Origin: Methylobacterium soli
GTDB lineage: Bacteria; Pseudomonadota; Alphaproteobacteria; Rhizobiales; Beijerinckiaceae
Length of the DNA: 64,000 nt
Reading direction: 5' to 3'
Assembly (NCBI RefSeq): GCF_008806385.1
Contig: NZ_VZZK01000003.1
Span: forward strand, 124,001-188,000
The notes beneath the pieces are model-generated. The model saw only the letters and a list, made by a program, of their open reading frames with translations. It made no database searches and was not told where the DNA came from. Shown one piece after another: positions 36,725 to 45,462 of the stretch. Position 1 is the first letter of the stretch. Each line of letters starts with the position of its first letter. Position numbers and translations under genes: made by a program.

Positions 36725-37409
36725 TCCGAAGTCACCCGCCGGATGCGGACGGCAGCCGCCACGATGCGGCGATCCGCGTGTCGCGCGGCACGCCGCGTCC
36801 CGGCCGCGCGTCCTCGGCGCGACGACGGTCTCAACTGCTCCGAGAGCGGCACGCCGCGCTCAATGCGAGCGGATGAAGCCTTGCGATGGCGCCGTCGGGG
36901 CGCGGATGCCGATGGGCGCCAGGGCGCCAGAGCGAATCGTCTCGCGGAACAGAGGCGCGTCCCTGCCGGGGGGGCGCTGCCACGCGCCTGAGCCTCGCAC
37001 CCACCCTGTGCCGACGGCTCGAGACCGATCCTGCCTCGCTGAGGATTCGAGAAGCGGAAGGCGCGCTCGGGCCCCTTCACCACAGGCTCAGCCTTGTCGA
37101 TCGACGCCGAGAGCGTCGCGAGGCCCGTACCGGGCGCATCGCGTCATGTCTTCGATCGCGGTCCTTCAAGCAAATCAGCCACCTGTCGTGAGATCAGGCA
37201 TTTCGGGATCCGCGACTTCATCGAGAAGCTGCCTTCGACCAGAAAGAAAGGTCAATTCCAGGCGCCGACGCGCGCCGCTCCAATGCGATATCTTTCTGGT
37301 CGGGATAATCTGGCAATTCGTACAAACAGGAAACGCATGCGTCAGCACTTGATCGATATGACTTGAAAGTGATCTAACTTCGGCGGGGGTACTTATTCGG
37401 ATTGCAAAC
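36725..37409. other. 685-bp region between the two MucR-type genes
   Basis: No convincing gene. Open frames (for example 36743-36991) have low-complexity Arg/Ala compositions. The right part (about 37180-37400) is AT-richer with several A/T runs (GATATCTTTCTGG, GATAATCTGGC), suitable for a promoter and for MucR-type binding to AT-rich DNA. Confidence 0.45.
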
Positions 37410-37877
37410 GTGTCAGAGGCAACACAAGATCATACAAACGATTTCGTCACGCTCACCGCCGACATCGTCTGCGCCTACGTGTCGAACAACTCCGTGCCGA
37501 TCGTGGAGGTGGCATCTCTCCTCGGCAGCGTCCACAAAGCCTTGAGCGGACTCGCGGCAGGCCCGGTGCCGGCCGCGTCGGCCGCGGAGGTCGATAAGCC
37601 GACGGCGGCGCAGATCCGCAAGTCGATCACCGCCGGCGCCTTGATCAGCTTCATCGACGGCAAGCCCTACAAGACGCTCAAGCGCCACTTGTCAGCCCAC
37701 AATCTCGATCCGCACAGCTACCGGCAGCGCTACGGCCTGTCGAAGGAGTATCCCATGGTGTGCCCGAGCTACTCGGAACAGCGTGCGGAACTCGCGCGCG
37801 CGATCGGGCTGGGCCGGCCCGGCGCTCAGGCAAGCGCCGTCGAGCCCAAAAGCCGGGCGCAACGCAAGACCGGTTGA
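37410..37877 (+). CDS. MucR/Ros family transcriptional regulator, second copy
   Basis: 155 residues from GTG 37410. It has the same architecture as the copy at 36245 and is clearly paralogous: VTLTADIVCAYVSNNSVPIVEVASLLGSV, AAQIRKSIT, FIDGKPYKTLKRHLSAHNLDP...YRQRYGLSKEYPMV. It too has Ser in place of the first zinc-ligand Cys (SFID). A Cys inside PMVCPSY is not in a ligand position. The tandem copies may form mixed oligomers or have diverged in DNA target. Confidence 0.9.
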   Translation: MSEATQDHTNDFVTLTADIVCAYVSNNSVPIVEVASLLGSVHKALSGLAAGPVPAASAAEVDKPTAAQIRKSITAGALISFIDGKPYKTLKRHLSAHNLDPHSYRQRYGLSKEYPMVCPSYSEQRAELARAIGLGRPGAQASAVEPKSRAQRKTG

Positions 37878-38227
37878 TCGCCTGCCGCAACGGGGTTGTC
37901 GGACAGGCGCCGCTGGAATCGGCGCCTGTCCGTCGCCGCGCGCCGCCCGATCGGGCTGCCGGTGTCCTGAGGCCCCGCGCGCCGCTCTGCCGATACCACG
38001 ACGAGGCCGGTCGCGCCGGTTCGGGAGCCGGAACGCCGCGCGGCCGAAACCCGGTCGAGCCCCCCTCTCCGTCCCGCTGGCCTCAGGCGCCGGCCTGCCG
38101 AAAACCCCCGATCTAGACGGTATCCCCTTGTACCAAATGGGGTTTCGGGGTTGCAAAGCTTGGCCGTATCGGCCTACCTCAACGCCGGTGCCGCGTGCCC
38201 GCTCGCCCCCTGATTCGGAGAGACGAC
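37878..38227. other. 350-bp intergenic region, nothing identified
   Basis: Only GC-rich shadow frames are seen. The last 110 bp (CCTTGTACCAAATGGGG onwards) are slightly AT-richer and may hold the promoter of the small gene at 38228. Confidence 0.4.
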
Positions 38228-38491
38228 ATGCTGATCAAACATGAGCGCCGTCTGCTGACCAAGGCGGCGCACGCTGTCGCCGGGCGCATCTCCGTCAAGC
38301 GTGAACAGGACCGAAGCTGGCCCAGCGATCACAGCCGCCTCTGCGCCTTGGCGAGTCTCGGCAAGGTTCGCTGGCTCGGCGAGCAAGCCGGCCCGCATCT
38401 CGGTGGCATGTTCGCCTCCTGGGAAATCACCGAGCGGGGCCTCGCCAGCCTCGAGGCGATGACCTCCGATCACCTGTCCGACATGCGGTAG
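38228..38491 (+). CDS. Small hypothetical protein
   Basis: 87 residues from ATG 38228 (GGAGAG just upstream). It is basic and cytoplasmic (MLIKHERRLLTKAAHAVAGRISV...). The C-terminal half (LASLGKVRWLGE...WEITERGLASLEAM) looks like a small winged-helix-type fold, seen in many short alphaproteobacterial proteins. I cannot assign a family. Single gene. Confidence 0.62.
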   Translation: MLIKHERRLLTKAAHAVAGRISVKREQDRSWPSDHSRLCALASLGKVRWLGEQAGPHLGGMFASWEITERGLASLEAMTSDHLSDMR

Positions 38492-38583
38492 GCTCACGGC
38501 CCGCTACGCCCGACGGTTTCGTGGAACGCGCACGACACGAGGTCACATGGTCGTGACCACTCGCCCGTCTTACCCTCACCGCC

Positions 38584-38766
38584 ATGGAACTCGAACTTGC
38601 CATCATGCTCGCCGGGGCTCTGGGCGCCATCGCGCTGGTCGTCGCGGCGACGCCGCGCGCCAAGCGATGGGACGGGTTCGCACACCTGCTGGACCGCGCC
38701 CGCCTGCCGACCGGCCGTTCGGGACGCGACGACGCGAGGCCGCAGCCGAACCGTCCACGCCCATGA
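38584..38766 (+). CDS. Small membrane-anchored protein
   Basis: 60 residues: one N-terminal hydrophobic helix (LAIMLAGALGAIALVVAA) and a basic, Arg/Pro-rich cytoplasmic tail. There is no clear ribosome site and no family. Confidence 0.45.
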   Translation: MELELAIMLAGALGAIALVVAATPRAKRWDGFAHLLDRARLPTGRSGRDDARPQPNRPRP

Positions 38767-38846
38767 GGGCGTGCCGACACGCTCTGAACTCTCGCAAGTC
38801 CTCTCGGGTTGTGATCCATGAGGGCGTCGAGAGAGGGTGAGTCGGG

Positions 38847-39248
38847 ATGGTGTCGCATGTCTCGCGATGGTCACATCGTATCGGCCTCGTGCTCGCAGGA
38901 CCGCCCCTGGCGCTCGCGATCTGGCTCGGCAGCGTCGCGACCTGGAACGCTCGCCCCTTGCCTCCCTGCAATGCCGGCGGCCTCGACCCCCTGAAGCCCA
39001 CTCAGAAGTGCCGGCGCGCGCCCGTCCCCGCCGGTCAGGGCAGCCTCGGCGAATCCGGCAGCGTCGCGTCGTTGAGGCTGATCGAACAGGGCACCGTCTC
39101 CGGCGTGCCGGACTTCCGAAGTGCCGGCTCTGCCGCGATGGTGAGCCTGGCGCTCTATCTCGCGAGCCGTGCGGGCGGCCGGTTTGCCATCCTGATCCGG
39201 CGGCGGGCGATCAAGGGGCACCTGCAGGATTCGGCCGCGGGAGCGTGA
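38847..39248 (+). CDS. Membrane protein, hypothetical
   Basis: 133 residues with an N-terminal TM (IGLVLAGPPLALAIWLG), a central loop with two cysteines, and a second hydrophobic stretch (AAMVSLALYLAS), ending in a basic tail. ATG 38847 follows GAGAGGGTGAG. No family recognised. It lies next to, and converges on, the exopolysaccharide acyltransferase gene. Confidence 0.55.
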   Translation: MVSHVSRWSHRIGLVLAGPPLALAIWLGSVATWNARPLPPCNAGGLDPLKPTQKCRRAPVPAGQGSLGESGSVASLRLIEQGTVSGVPDFRSAGSAAMVSLALYLASRAGGRFAILIRRRAIKGHLQDSAAGA

Positions 39249-39296
39249 ACGAGCGCGTCCGCAAGGGGTCGAATGCCGGTCCTCAGGGGCGAGGCA

Positions 39297-40520
39297 TCAG
39301 GATCGTCGGAAGCGCGCGGCTCCGCGCCGCTGCGCCTGGCGAAGGTTGCGCAGGCGCTCGAACAGGGCGGGATGGCGCGCGACGAGCCACGCCTTTCCGT
39401 CGCGCAAGCCCTCGATCACCCCGCGCAGGGCCCGACCCTTCAGGCTCAGCTCCTGGTGAATGGACAGCAGGGGCTGCGATTGGCCGCCGATCTTCGCCTT
39501 GTAGCCGTGCTCGCCGATCGTGAAATCGAAGTAGTCGAGGCCTTGCTCGCGCGCCCAGGTCATCGCACGGCAGACCAGCAGGAAGCCGGGTGAACAATTC
39601 CGCCAGCTCTCATCGGCGATCGACAGCAGCGTGACGTGGAACGCGCCGCCGTGAACGAGGCCGTAGCAGGTGGCGACCCATTGATCGCCGACCTGCAGGC
39701 CGACGAGCCTGGCCGCCCCACCGGACAGGCCCTCCAGGGCCGTCTGTCGATAGAAGGCGACGGCTTCGGGTTGGGTCAGGAGATCGAAGCGGCCGAGCTT
39801 CGCGAAGCGCGCGAGGCGCTGCTCCAGCAGGACGGCGAACATCGTCTCCACCGCGTCCGCGGTCTCGGCCACCACGAAGGCGACGTCGCCGCGCCGCTCC
39901 AGGCGCCGGCTCTTCATGCCGATCTCGCGCATGACCGAGGCCTTGCAGACCCGCTGCAGCAGCGTGCCTGACGGTCCGTGGATCGCCATGCCGGAGGTGA
40001 TGTGCGCGGAGGCGGTGGTTCGGGCGAGCTGGGCCAGCGGGTTGGGGTAGCCCGACACCATCGCGGGGATCGCGTCGATCCGCACGAGGTCCGCGGCTGG
40101 CAGCACCGCCAGGATGGCGGTCCAGACGGCCTCCGCCTCCGCGTCGGACAGGGTCAGGCCGGCGGCCATCAGGGGCGCGATGTAGTCGCAGACCCCGAAA
40201 TCGGCCCAGACGATGACCCGATGGCCCCGCCGGTTCAGGCGGCACATCGGCCACAGCATCAGGGGCCGGCCGGTCTCGGCGTCGCGCACCTCCGCGATGA
40301 GGAGATCCGCCGACGCGCGCGGCGCGAGATGCTGCAGGATGGCACGCACCCAGTCGAAGCGCTGGTAGGCCGTCACCGTGCCCTCGCGCTCGAGGTGGCG
40401 CCAGGCGCCTTCCGCGCCGGCGAGGTCGCGATGGAGGGCAATTGCGAAGGCGCGGCCCGTCGCGGCCGCCATCGGCCTCTCGGCCTGCGGTGAGAACAGG
40501 GCAAGATCGACGGCGTTCAT
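39297..40520 (-). CDS. CelD/FemAB-like acyltransferase (exopolysaccharide type)
   Basis: 407 residues, a double GNAT-like fold of the kind called CelD/BcsL or FemAB-like. The N-terminal half has AYQRFDWVRAI, typical of the family. The C-terminal GNAT half has GDQWVATCYGLVHGGAFHV, CSPGFLLVCRAMTWA and FDFTIGEHGYK. Such enzymes add acyl or aminoacyl groups to surface glycans or their precursors. It overlaps the upstream flippase gene by 4 bp (ATGA), so it probably modifies the glycan that the flippase exports. Confidence 0.82.
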   Translation of the reverse strand: MNAVDLALFSPQAERPMAAATGRAFAIALHRDLAGAEGAWRHLEREGTVTAYQRFDWVRAILQHLAPRASADLLIAEVRDAETGRPLMLWPMCRLNRRGHRVIVWADFGVCDYIAPLMAAGLTLSDAEAEAVWTAILAVLPAADLVRIDAIPAMVSGYPNPLAQLARTTASAHITSGMAIHGPSGTLLQRVCKASVMREIGMKSRRLERRGDVAFVVAETADAVETMFAVLLEQRLARFAKLGRFDLLTQPEAVAFYRQTALEGLSGGAARLVGLQVGDQWVATCYGLVHGGAFHVTLLSIADESWRNCSPGFLLVCRAMTWAREQGLDYFDFTIGEHGYKAKIGGQSQPLLSIHQELSLKGRALRGVIEGLRDGKAWLVARHPALFERLRNLRQAQRRGAARFRRS

Positions 40521-41872
40521 CGGGCGGTGCCTTGCTCAGAGAGGCGCTCGTCGGGTTCGAGCGCGAAGAGACGATGGCCGCGATCCGGCGGCGTCGCGCC
40601 GCCCTTCGGCGCGCGATCGAACGGCGAGGCCTGAACGCGGCCGTGACGCGACTGATTGATCCTGAGCCAGACCACTATTCCGGAAGCGGCCAGGACCGAG
40701 AGTTCCGAGACGACGCCGCCGATCAGGGCGAGGCTCGGCGGCTCGGTCAGGAGGATCAGGAGGGAAAGACCCATGCCGAGCACGGCGCTGCCCACCGTGA
40801 TCATCGTGATCGACCGGAACTCGCCGAGGATCTCGAGCATGATCCGGGGCATCACCGAGACCATCGTCAGGGTGTAGAAGATCCACGCGAGGGCGAGCAC
40901 GAGGGGCGATGACGTCTCGGTGAAGCCCGGCGCCATGACCGGCAGCACCAGAGCGATCGCGGCGCCGTAGGCGAGCCCGCCGAGCGCCATCGCGGCCATC
41001 CAGGCCGGCACGGACCGACGGACCGTTCGGATCTCGTTGCGCGCGAGGTTTGCGGAGAGTTCCGGCTGCTTCATGTTGGCGAGGGCGGTCGCGACGATCC
41101 GCAGCGGCACGAACACCACCAAGGCGGCGGCAATCGGCGCGTAGGCCGCCGGGCCCGCGAGGGCGGCGACCATCAGGGCCATGCCCTGTCCCTGGAGATT
41201 GGTCGTGGTGACGCTGAGGGCGGACCAGGCCAGCTGCCGGCCGATCCCGAGATAGCGCCGGCGGGTCCTGCGGCCGAAGCTGACGCGTACCCGGCGGCGG
41301 GCGCGCAGCAGCATCACCGCGATGGCGAGGGCGTTGGCGGCCGCGAGGATCAACAGGACGTTGCGCAGAATATCCGCGCCAGCCCAGATGGCGGCCGCCG
41401 TCAGCGATCCGCAGAGGGTGTAGGCCAGGTCGCCGATGCCGACGATGCCTTGGCGCTGATCCGCGAAATAAACGGTGCGCAGATGGCTGCGGAAGGCCCA
41501 GAGGCCCACGAAGGCGCCGCCGGCCCAGGCCCCGCTCTCGACCCAGGCGCTCAGCACGATGGCGACGGAGGCCGCCATGGCGGCCGAGAGCAGCAGGGCC
41601 GCCGAGCCGAAGGTCACGTCGTGGATGGCCGCCCGACCCGGACGGCTCGCCTGGCCGATCAGGATCGCGGCGGGCATGGCGGTCAGGGCGCGGATATAGG
41701 TCAGCCCGACGCCGCCGATGACCATCACCAGAGCAAAGACGCCGAATTCCTTCGCCGGGAGGGCGTGCAGGAGCGCGAGGTTCAGCGCGAAGTTGAGGGC
41801 GCTCTGCATCGCCTCCCCGCCGACCATCAGGATCAGGCGGCCCTGCGCGAGCCGCGCGCGGAGGCCGCTCAC
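40517..41872 (-). CDS. Wzx-type polysaccharide flippase
   Basis: 451 residues with about 12 TM helices from GTG 41872. The pattern (VGGEAMQSALNFALNLALLHAL near the start, FGVFALVMVIGG, repeated TM pairs) matches the polysaccharide transporter branch of the MOP superfamily. It would move lipid-linked oligosaccharide across the inner membrane. The basic C-terminal tail of about 45 residues is unusually long. Coupled to the acyltransferase gene. Confidence 0.85.
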   Translation of the reverse strand: MSGLRARLAQGRLILMVGGEAMQSALNFALNLALLHALPAKEFGVFALVMVIGGVGLTYIRALTAMPAAILIGQASRPGRAAIHDVTFGSAALLLSAAMAASVAIVLSAWVESGAWAGGAFVGLWAFRSHLRTVYFADQRQGIVGIGDLAYTLCGSLTAAAIWAGADILRNVLLILAAANALAIAVMLLRARRRVRVSFGRRTRRRYLGIGRQLAWSALSVTTTNLQGQGMALMVAALAGPAAYAPIAAALVVFVPLRIVATALANMKQPELSANLARNEIRTVRRSVPAWMAAMALGGLAYGAAIALVLPVMAPGFTETSSPLVLALAWIFYTLTMVSVMPRIMLEILGEFRSITMITVGSAVLGMGLSLLILLTEPPSLALIGGVVSELSVLAASGIVVWLRINQSRHGRVQASPFDRAPKGGATPPDRGHRLFALEPDERLSEQGTAR

Positions 41873-42395
41873 GTGCGGCTCGCCAAAGGCGGCATCGGCG
41901 ATGCCGCGCGTCTGCCGACGGCCGATCTCGACGGATTCATCGCGTCATCCCTCCGGCATCGCTCCGATCCCGAGACGCATCTCCCGGGGGGAACGCCTCC
42001 CCGCGCGGCGATCGGCGCCGCCGGTCGCGGCCTGTCCGAGATGAGATGTGCGATTCCAACTATGTCGGCCCGCTTAATGCGCGCCTCGATTTCGCAATGC
42101 AGTTTCCGTCCGGTGAACGAGCGGTCCACCGATCCCTCTTCTTGCCCCGCGGCCGCGCGGACGCACCGATCGCATCGACGTCCGGTTAACTCAAATCGCA
42201 CTTGCCCTCCCCTCAGCGCTCCCGACGCGCGGATCGCTGATCTATTTCTCCGCAGGAGACGACCAGTTTAACGGTCTCCTCAAGGCTCTATGGCTCTCTG
42301 CCTAATCGGCTCTCGACCCGAGAGAACTTGCGATAGACCGGATCAGGGCGCCGGACCGGTATCGGGGGGGCCTGGGCGTGGATGGGGAACGGCAC
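41873..42395. promoter_or_regulatory. Divergent intergenic region of the exopolysaccharide locus
   Basis: About 520 bp between the flippase operon and the FAD oxidoreductase gene, with no convincing gene. An inverted repeat, AGGAGAC (42254-42260) / GTCTCCT (42274-42280) around a 13-nt AT-rich spacer, lies near the oxidoreductase gene and could be an operator. Confidence 0.45.
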
Positions 42396-43598
42396 ATGTC
42401 CGAGGCGAGACGGGACGGCGCGGCCGGCGAGCAGGGCGCGACGATCGTGGCCGACGTGGCGATCATCGGCGCGGGGCTCGCCGGCACAAGCACCGCGATC
42501 GTTCTGGCCAAGGCCGGATTGCGGGTCTTGCTGATCGACGCGCAGGCCGTCTATCCGTCGGAATTCCGCGGGGAGAAATTCGGCCTCGACCATATGGCGG
42601 TGCTCGAACGGCTGGGGCTCGGCCCCGTGGTCCGGCCGCTGCTCACGCCCATGGACGAGAGCCGGATCTATCGCTACGGCCGCCTCGTCTCGAAGGCACG
42701 CCTGCGGGAATACGGCTTCTCCTACGGTCCGCTGATCAACGGCCTCCGGGCCGCGCTGCCCGCGCAGGCGACCTTTTTGCGCGGCCGGGTGGCCGAGATC
42801 ACGACGGGACCGGACCTGCAGCGCATCGCGCTGACGGACGGGACCCTCGCACAGGCGCGCCTCGTCGTGCTGGCCACGGGTCTCGGGGACGCGGTGCGGC
42901 GCCATGCCGGGCTGCGGCGCGTGGAGACCTCGAAGGGACACTCGCTCTCCCTGGGCTTCAACATGGCTCGGCCCCGGTCGGAATTTCCGTTCGATACCCT
43001 GACCTATTACGGCTACAAGCCCGCCGACCGCATGGCCTACCTGACCCTGTTCCCGATCGATGGGGCAATGCGGGGGAACCTGTTCGTCTATCGGCAGGCT
43101 GCCGAGCCCTGGACCCGCGCGTTCAGGCAGGCACCGCAGCCGATCCTCCGCGACCTCGCGCCCGACATCGTCACGGTCTGCGACGATTTCCGCATCGACG
43201 GTCCTGTCGACATCCGACAGATCGACCTCACGGTGACGCAGGATCACCGCCGCGACGGCATCGTCCTCGTGGGCGATGCGTTCTGCACGACCTGCCCGGC
43301 GCCGGGGGTCGGGTTCCGGCGGGTGATCACCGATGTTGACCGGCTCTGCTCGGTCCATCTCCCGCGATGGTTCGAGACGCCCGGGATGGGCGCCGACAAG
43401 ATCGCGAGCTTCTACCAGGATCGGGTCAAGCAGGGTGTCGACGGCGCGAGCATCGCGTCGAGTTTCTACGCCCGGGGCATGGTCACCGGGACTGGGCTGC
43501 TCTGGGATGCGCGCCGGGTGCGCAACGCCGTCGTGCGGCGAACGCTGTCGCGGATCGCGCAGCCGTTCCAGCAGAACCACGACCCGGGCCGCACCTGA
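42396..43598 (+). CDS. FAD-dependent oxidoreductase
   Basis: About 400 residues from ATG 42396 (GGGGAACGG upstream). GTG 42378 is a possible earlier start. The Rossmann FAD motif VAIIGAGLAGTSTAIVLAKAG is near residue 24, and GIVLVGDAFCTTCPAPGVGF is the GD motif that binds the FAD ribityl chain. It resembles the geranylgeranyl reductase/halogenase-like group of flavoproteins. The substrate is unknown; being inside the exopolysaccharide locus it might act on lipid carriers or sugars, but that is inference. Confidence 0.82.
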   Translation: MSEARRDGAAGEQGATIVADVAIIGAGLAGTSTAIVLAKAGLRVLLIDAQAVYPSEFRGEKFGLDHMAVLERLGLGPVVRPLLTPMDESRIYRYGRLVSKARLREYGFSYGPLINGLRAALPAQATFLRGRVAEITTGPDLQRIALTDGTLAQARLVVLATGLGDAVRRHAGLRRVETSKGHSLSLGFNMARPRSEFPFDTLTYYGYKPADRMAYLTLFPIDGAMRGNLFVYRQAAEPWTRAFRQAPQPILRDLAPDIVTVCDDFRIDGPVDIRQIDLTVTQDHRRDGIVLVGDAFCTTCPAPGVGFRRVITDVDRLCSVHLPRWFETPGMGADKIASFYQDRVKQGVDGASIASSFYARGMVTGTGLLWDARRVRNAVVRRTLSRIAQPFQQNHDPGRT

Positions 43599-43654
43599 AG
43601 GCTCCGCGCGAACCCCGCCGGAGCGGTGGCCAGGATCCATCCTCCCGCGGGGCT

Positions 43655-45175
43655 TCAACGCCGGAGGGAGGGCTTGAAGCGGGGCGCGCGGGCCGAGCCG
43701 TCGATGAACTCGTATCCGGCCGCGGCGTTCAGGGTGTGGAGGCGGCTCCCCGGCCAAGCCGGGCCGGCCTCGATGCGCGCCTCGACGCGCTGCGCGAAGG
43801 CTTCGTCATCGAGACGCTCGATCCGGGCGAGCGCCAGCGCCTGCCCGTAGCCGCGCGTGCAATCCTGGACCGGCCTGATCAGGTCGGCGCCCCGCCGCAC
43901 GATGCGACCCGCGGGCCGCGCGGAAGCGATATCGATCAGGACGGGGTTGGCCGCGTGCGGCGTCCAGGGCCCCCTGAAATCAGGCGCCGTCCAGAGATGC
44001 AGCGCGTCCGAGAACGAGCCGTTCCCGAGCGCGGCCTCGGCATCATTGCCCCGGACGGCGGCGAACATCCACCACCGTCCCGCATGTTCGAGAAGGGTCG
44101 CGTCGCTCGCGGCGATCCCGGAGACCAGCGTCGCCTCCTTCACCCAGCCGCCCGGGAACGATGCCGCGCGATAGAGGTCGATGCTCCCCGCCCCGCAACT
44201 CTCCGGCACCATCCAGACGGCACCGTCCCGGGCGAACACGAACGGATAGGACAGGTGGCAACCGGTCTCGAGCACCGGGACCGGCACCCCGATCGCCCCT
44301 TCGGGACCGAAGCGGACCGCCGAGATCAGCGCCTTGCCGAGCGCGTGCACATATTCCTCGACGAACAGCCAAGGCTCGCCCTGATGCTCGAAGGGGAACG
44401 GGTCCGCGTAGAAGCGCCGCCCGTCGTCGGGCACTTCGCGCCACCCGATCTCGGGAAGGTGGCCCAGAGTGACGAGGCCCGGACCGTCGAGGCGGCGCCA
44501 GCCGACGCGCCAATGCGGCGCGCGGTAGCAGAGATGATAGAGCCGCCGCACGATCGCGCCCGCGAGCATCCGGACGGCGCGCAATCCGAGATCGGATGTT
44601 CGCAAGCGCAGCGCGGCCGATGACGGCGCATCGGCGCCGAGGAGGGGGGCGCGGCCCTTGAGCGCCGCCTCGATCATCGTCGCGGTGCGGACGAGCGCGT
44701 CCTCGAACATCGTGAGGGCGACGCCGCGGACCTCGGTGCCCAGCCGTCCGGAACAGAGGACCCGCTGTCCCTCGACGATCTCGGCGATCGGCGCCCGCCC
44801 GGCCAGAAGGCTCGCCAGGAGTGCCGCCTCGCCGGCCTGCCCGTCATAGAGGACACGCCAGAGCCGTACCGCTCCGGTCTCCGGAACGTCGCCGCAGAGG
44901 TCGATGACCAGGTCCGGCGGCGCGTTGCCGGGAGCCGGCCAGGATGGGGGCGTGCGCGCGTCGAGATGGGCGGCCGGCCCGATTTGCGGCAATCCGTGGA
45001 TCGCGGTCTCGAGGCGGAAGAGCAGATCCGCGTTGTCCGGCCAGTGGTCTGGCCCGGGCCGGGCATCGACCTCCAGGCAGGCCCCCGGATGCCGGGCGAG
45101 CGCGTCCGCGAGGCGAAGGTGCCAGCGCCGCGCCCGGCGGCCATCGAGGCGAAGTCTGACCCGCACGTCGCGCAT
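43655..45175 (-). CDS. GIPC-glucosaminyltransferase-like / GH43-type propeller protein
   Basis: About 506 residues (ATG 45175; GTG 45193 possible). The N-terminal 180 residues look like a formyltransferase-like or unknown Rossmann region. The C-terminal part (about 220-480) has RRFYADPFPFEHQGEPWLFVEEY, then FARDGAVWMVPESCG, repeated W/Y-rich blades and WTPHAANPVL, typical of the five-bladed propeller of the glucosamine inositolphosphorylceramide transferase N-terminal family, related to GH43/GH62. Such proteins occur in bacterial exopolysaccharide clusters with unproven roles. It is divergent from the co-polymerase gene. Confidence 0.72.
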   Translation of the reverse strand: MRDVRVRLRLDGRRARRWHLRLADALARHPGACLEVDARPGPDHWPDNADLLFRLETAIHGLPQIGPAAHLDARTPPSWPAPGNAPPDLVIDLCGDVPETGAVRLWRVLYDGQAGEAALLASLLAGRAPIAEIVEGQRVLCSGRLGTEVRGVALTMFEDALVRTATMIEAALKGRAPLLGADAPSSAALRLRTSDLGLRAVRMLAGAIVRRLYHLCYRAPHWRVGWRRLDGPGLVTLGHLPEIGWREVPDDGRRFYADPFPFEHQGEPWLFVEEYVHALGKALISAVRFGPEGAIGVPVPVLETGCHLSYPFVFARDGAVWMVPESCGAGSIDLYRAASFPGGWVKEATLVSGIAASDATLLEHAGRWWMFAAVRGNDAEAALGNGSFSDALHLWTAPDFRGPWTPHAANPVLIDIASARPAGRIVRRGADLIRPVQDCTRGYGQALALARIERLDDEAFAQRVEARIEAGPAWPGSRLHTLNAAAGYEFIDGSARAPRFKPSLRR

Positions 45176-45462
45176 TGCCTCGCTGGAGGACACCAGTTCG
45201 TGTGGACCGCGCCGTCCCGAGGGCGCGCAGATCCGGAGCGAGCCGTGAGCTTATCGGGGGACGATGAAGCCTTCCTTCATGCCGGAATGTCCGGACGTCG
45301 CTCGCTTAATGAAATATCTGCCCGCATGGGCCGCGGCGATTGATTAACTAAAGACCGAGATAGCCCTCACGCGCCGCGCCCGAACGGACAGGATCTCAAG
45401 ACTAACCGCACGAAGGTACGGGCATTGCGACGACCGCGGCGCGAGGACCACGGAGCCCGACC

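Noticed and set aside
36743..37352. Several overlapping frames between the two MucR-type genes
   Set aside because: Low-complexity Arg/Ala/Pro content, mutually exclusive frames, no ribosome site.
41869..42201. 110-codon frame overlapping the flippase start
   Set aside because: The 4-bp overlap with the flippase start codon looks like coupling, but the product is Arg/Ser/Pro-rich, without secondary-structure pattern or ribosome site, and lies in an intergenic region.
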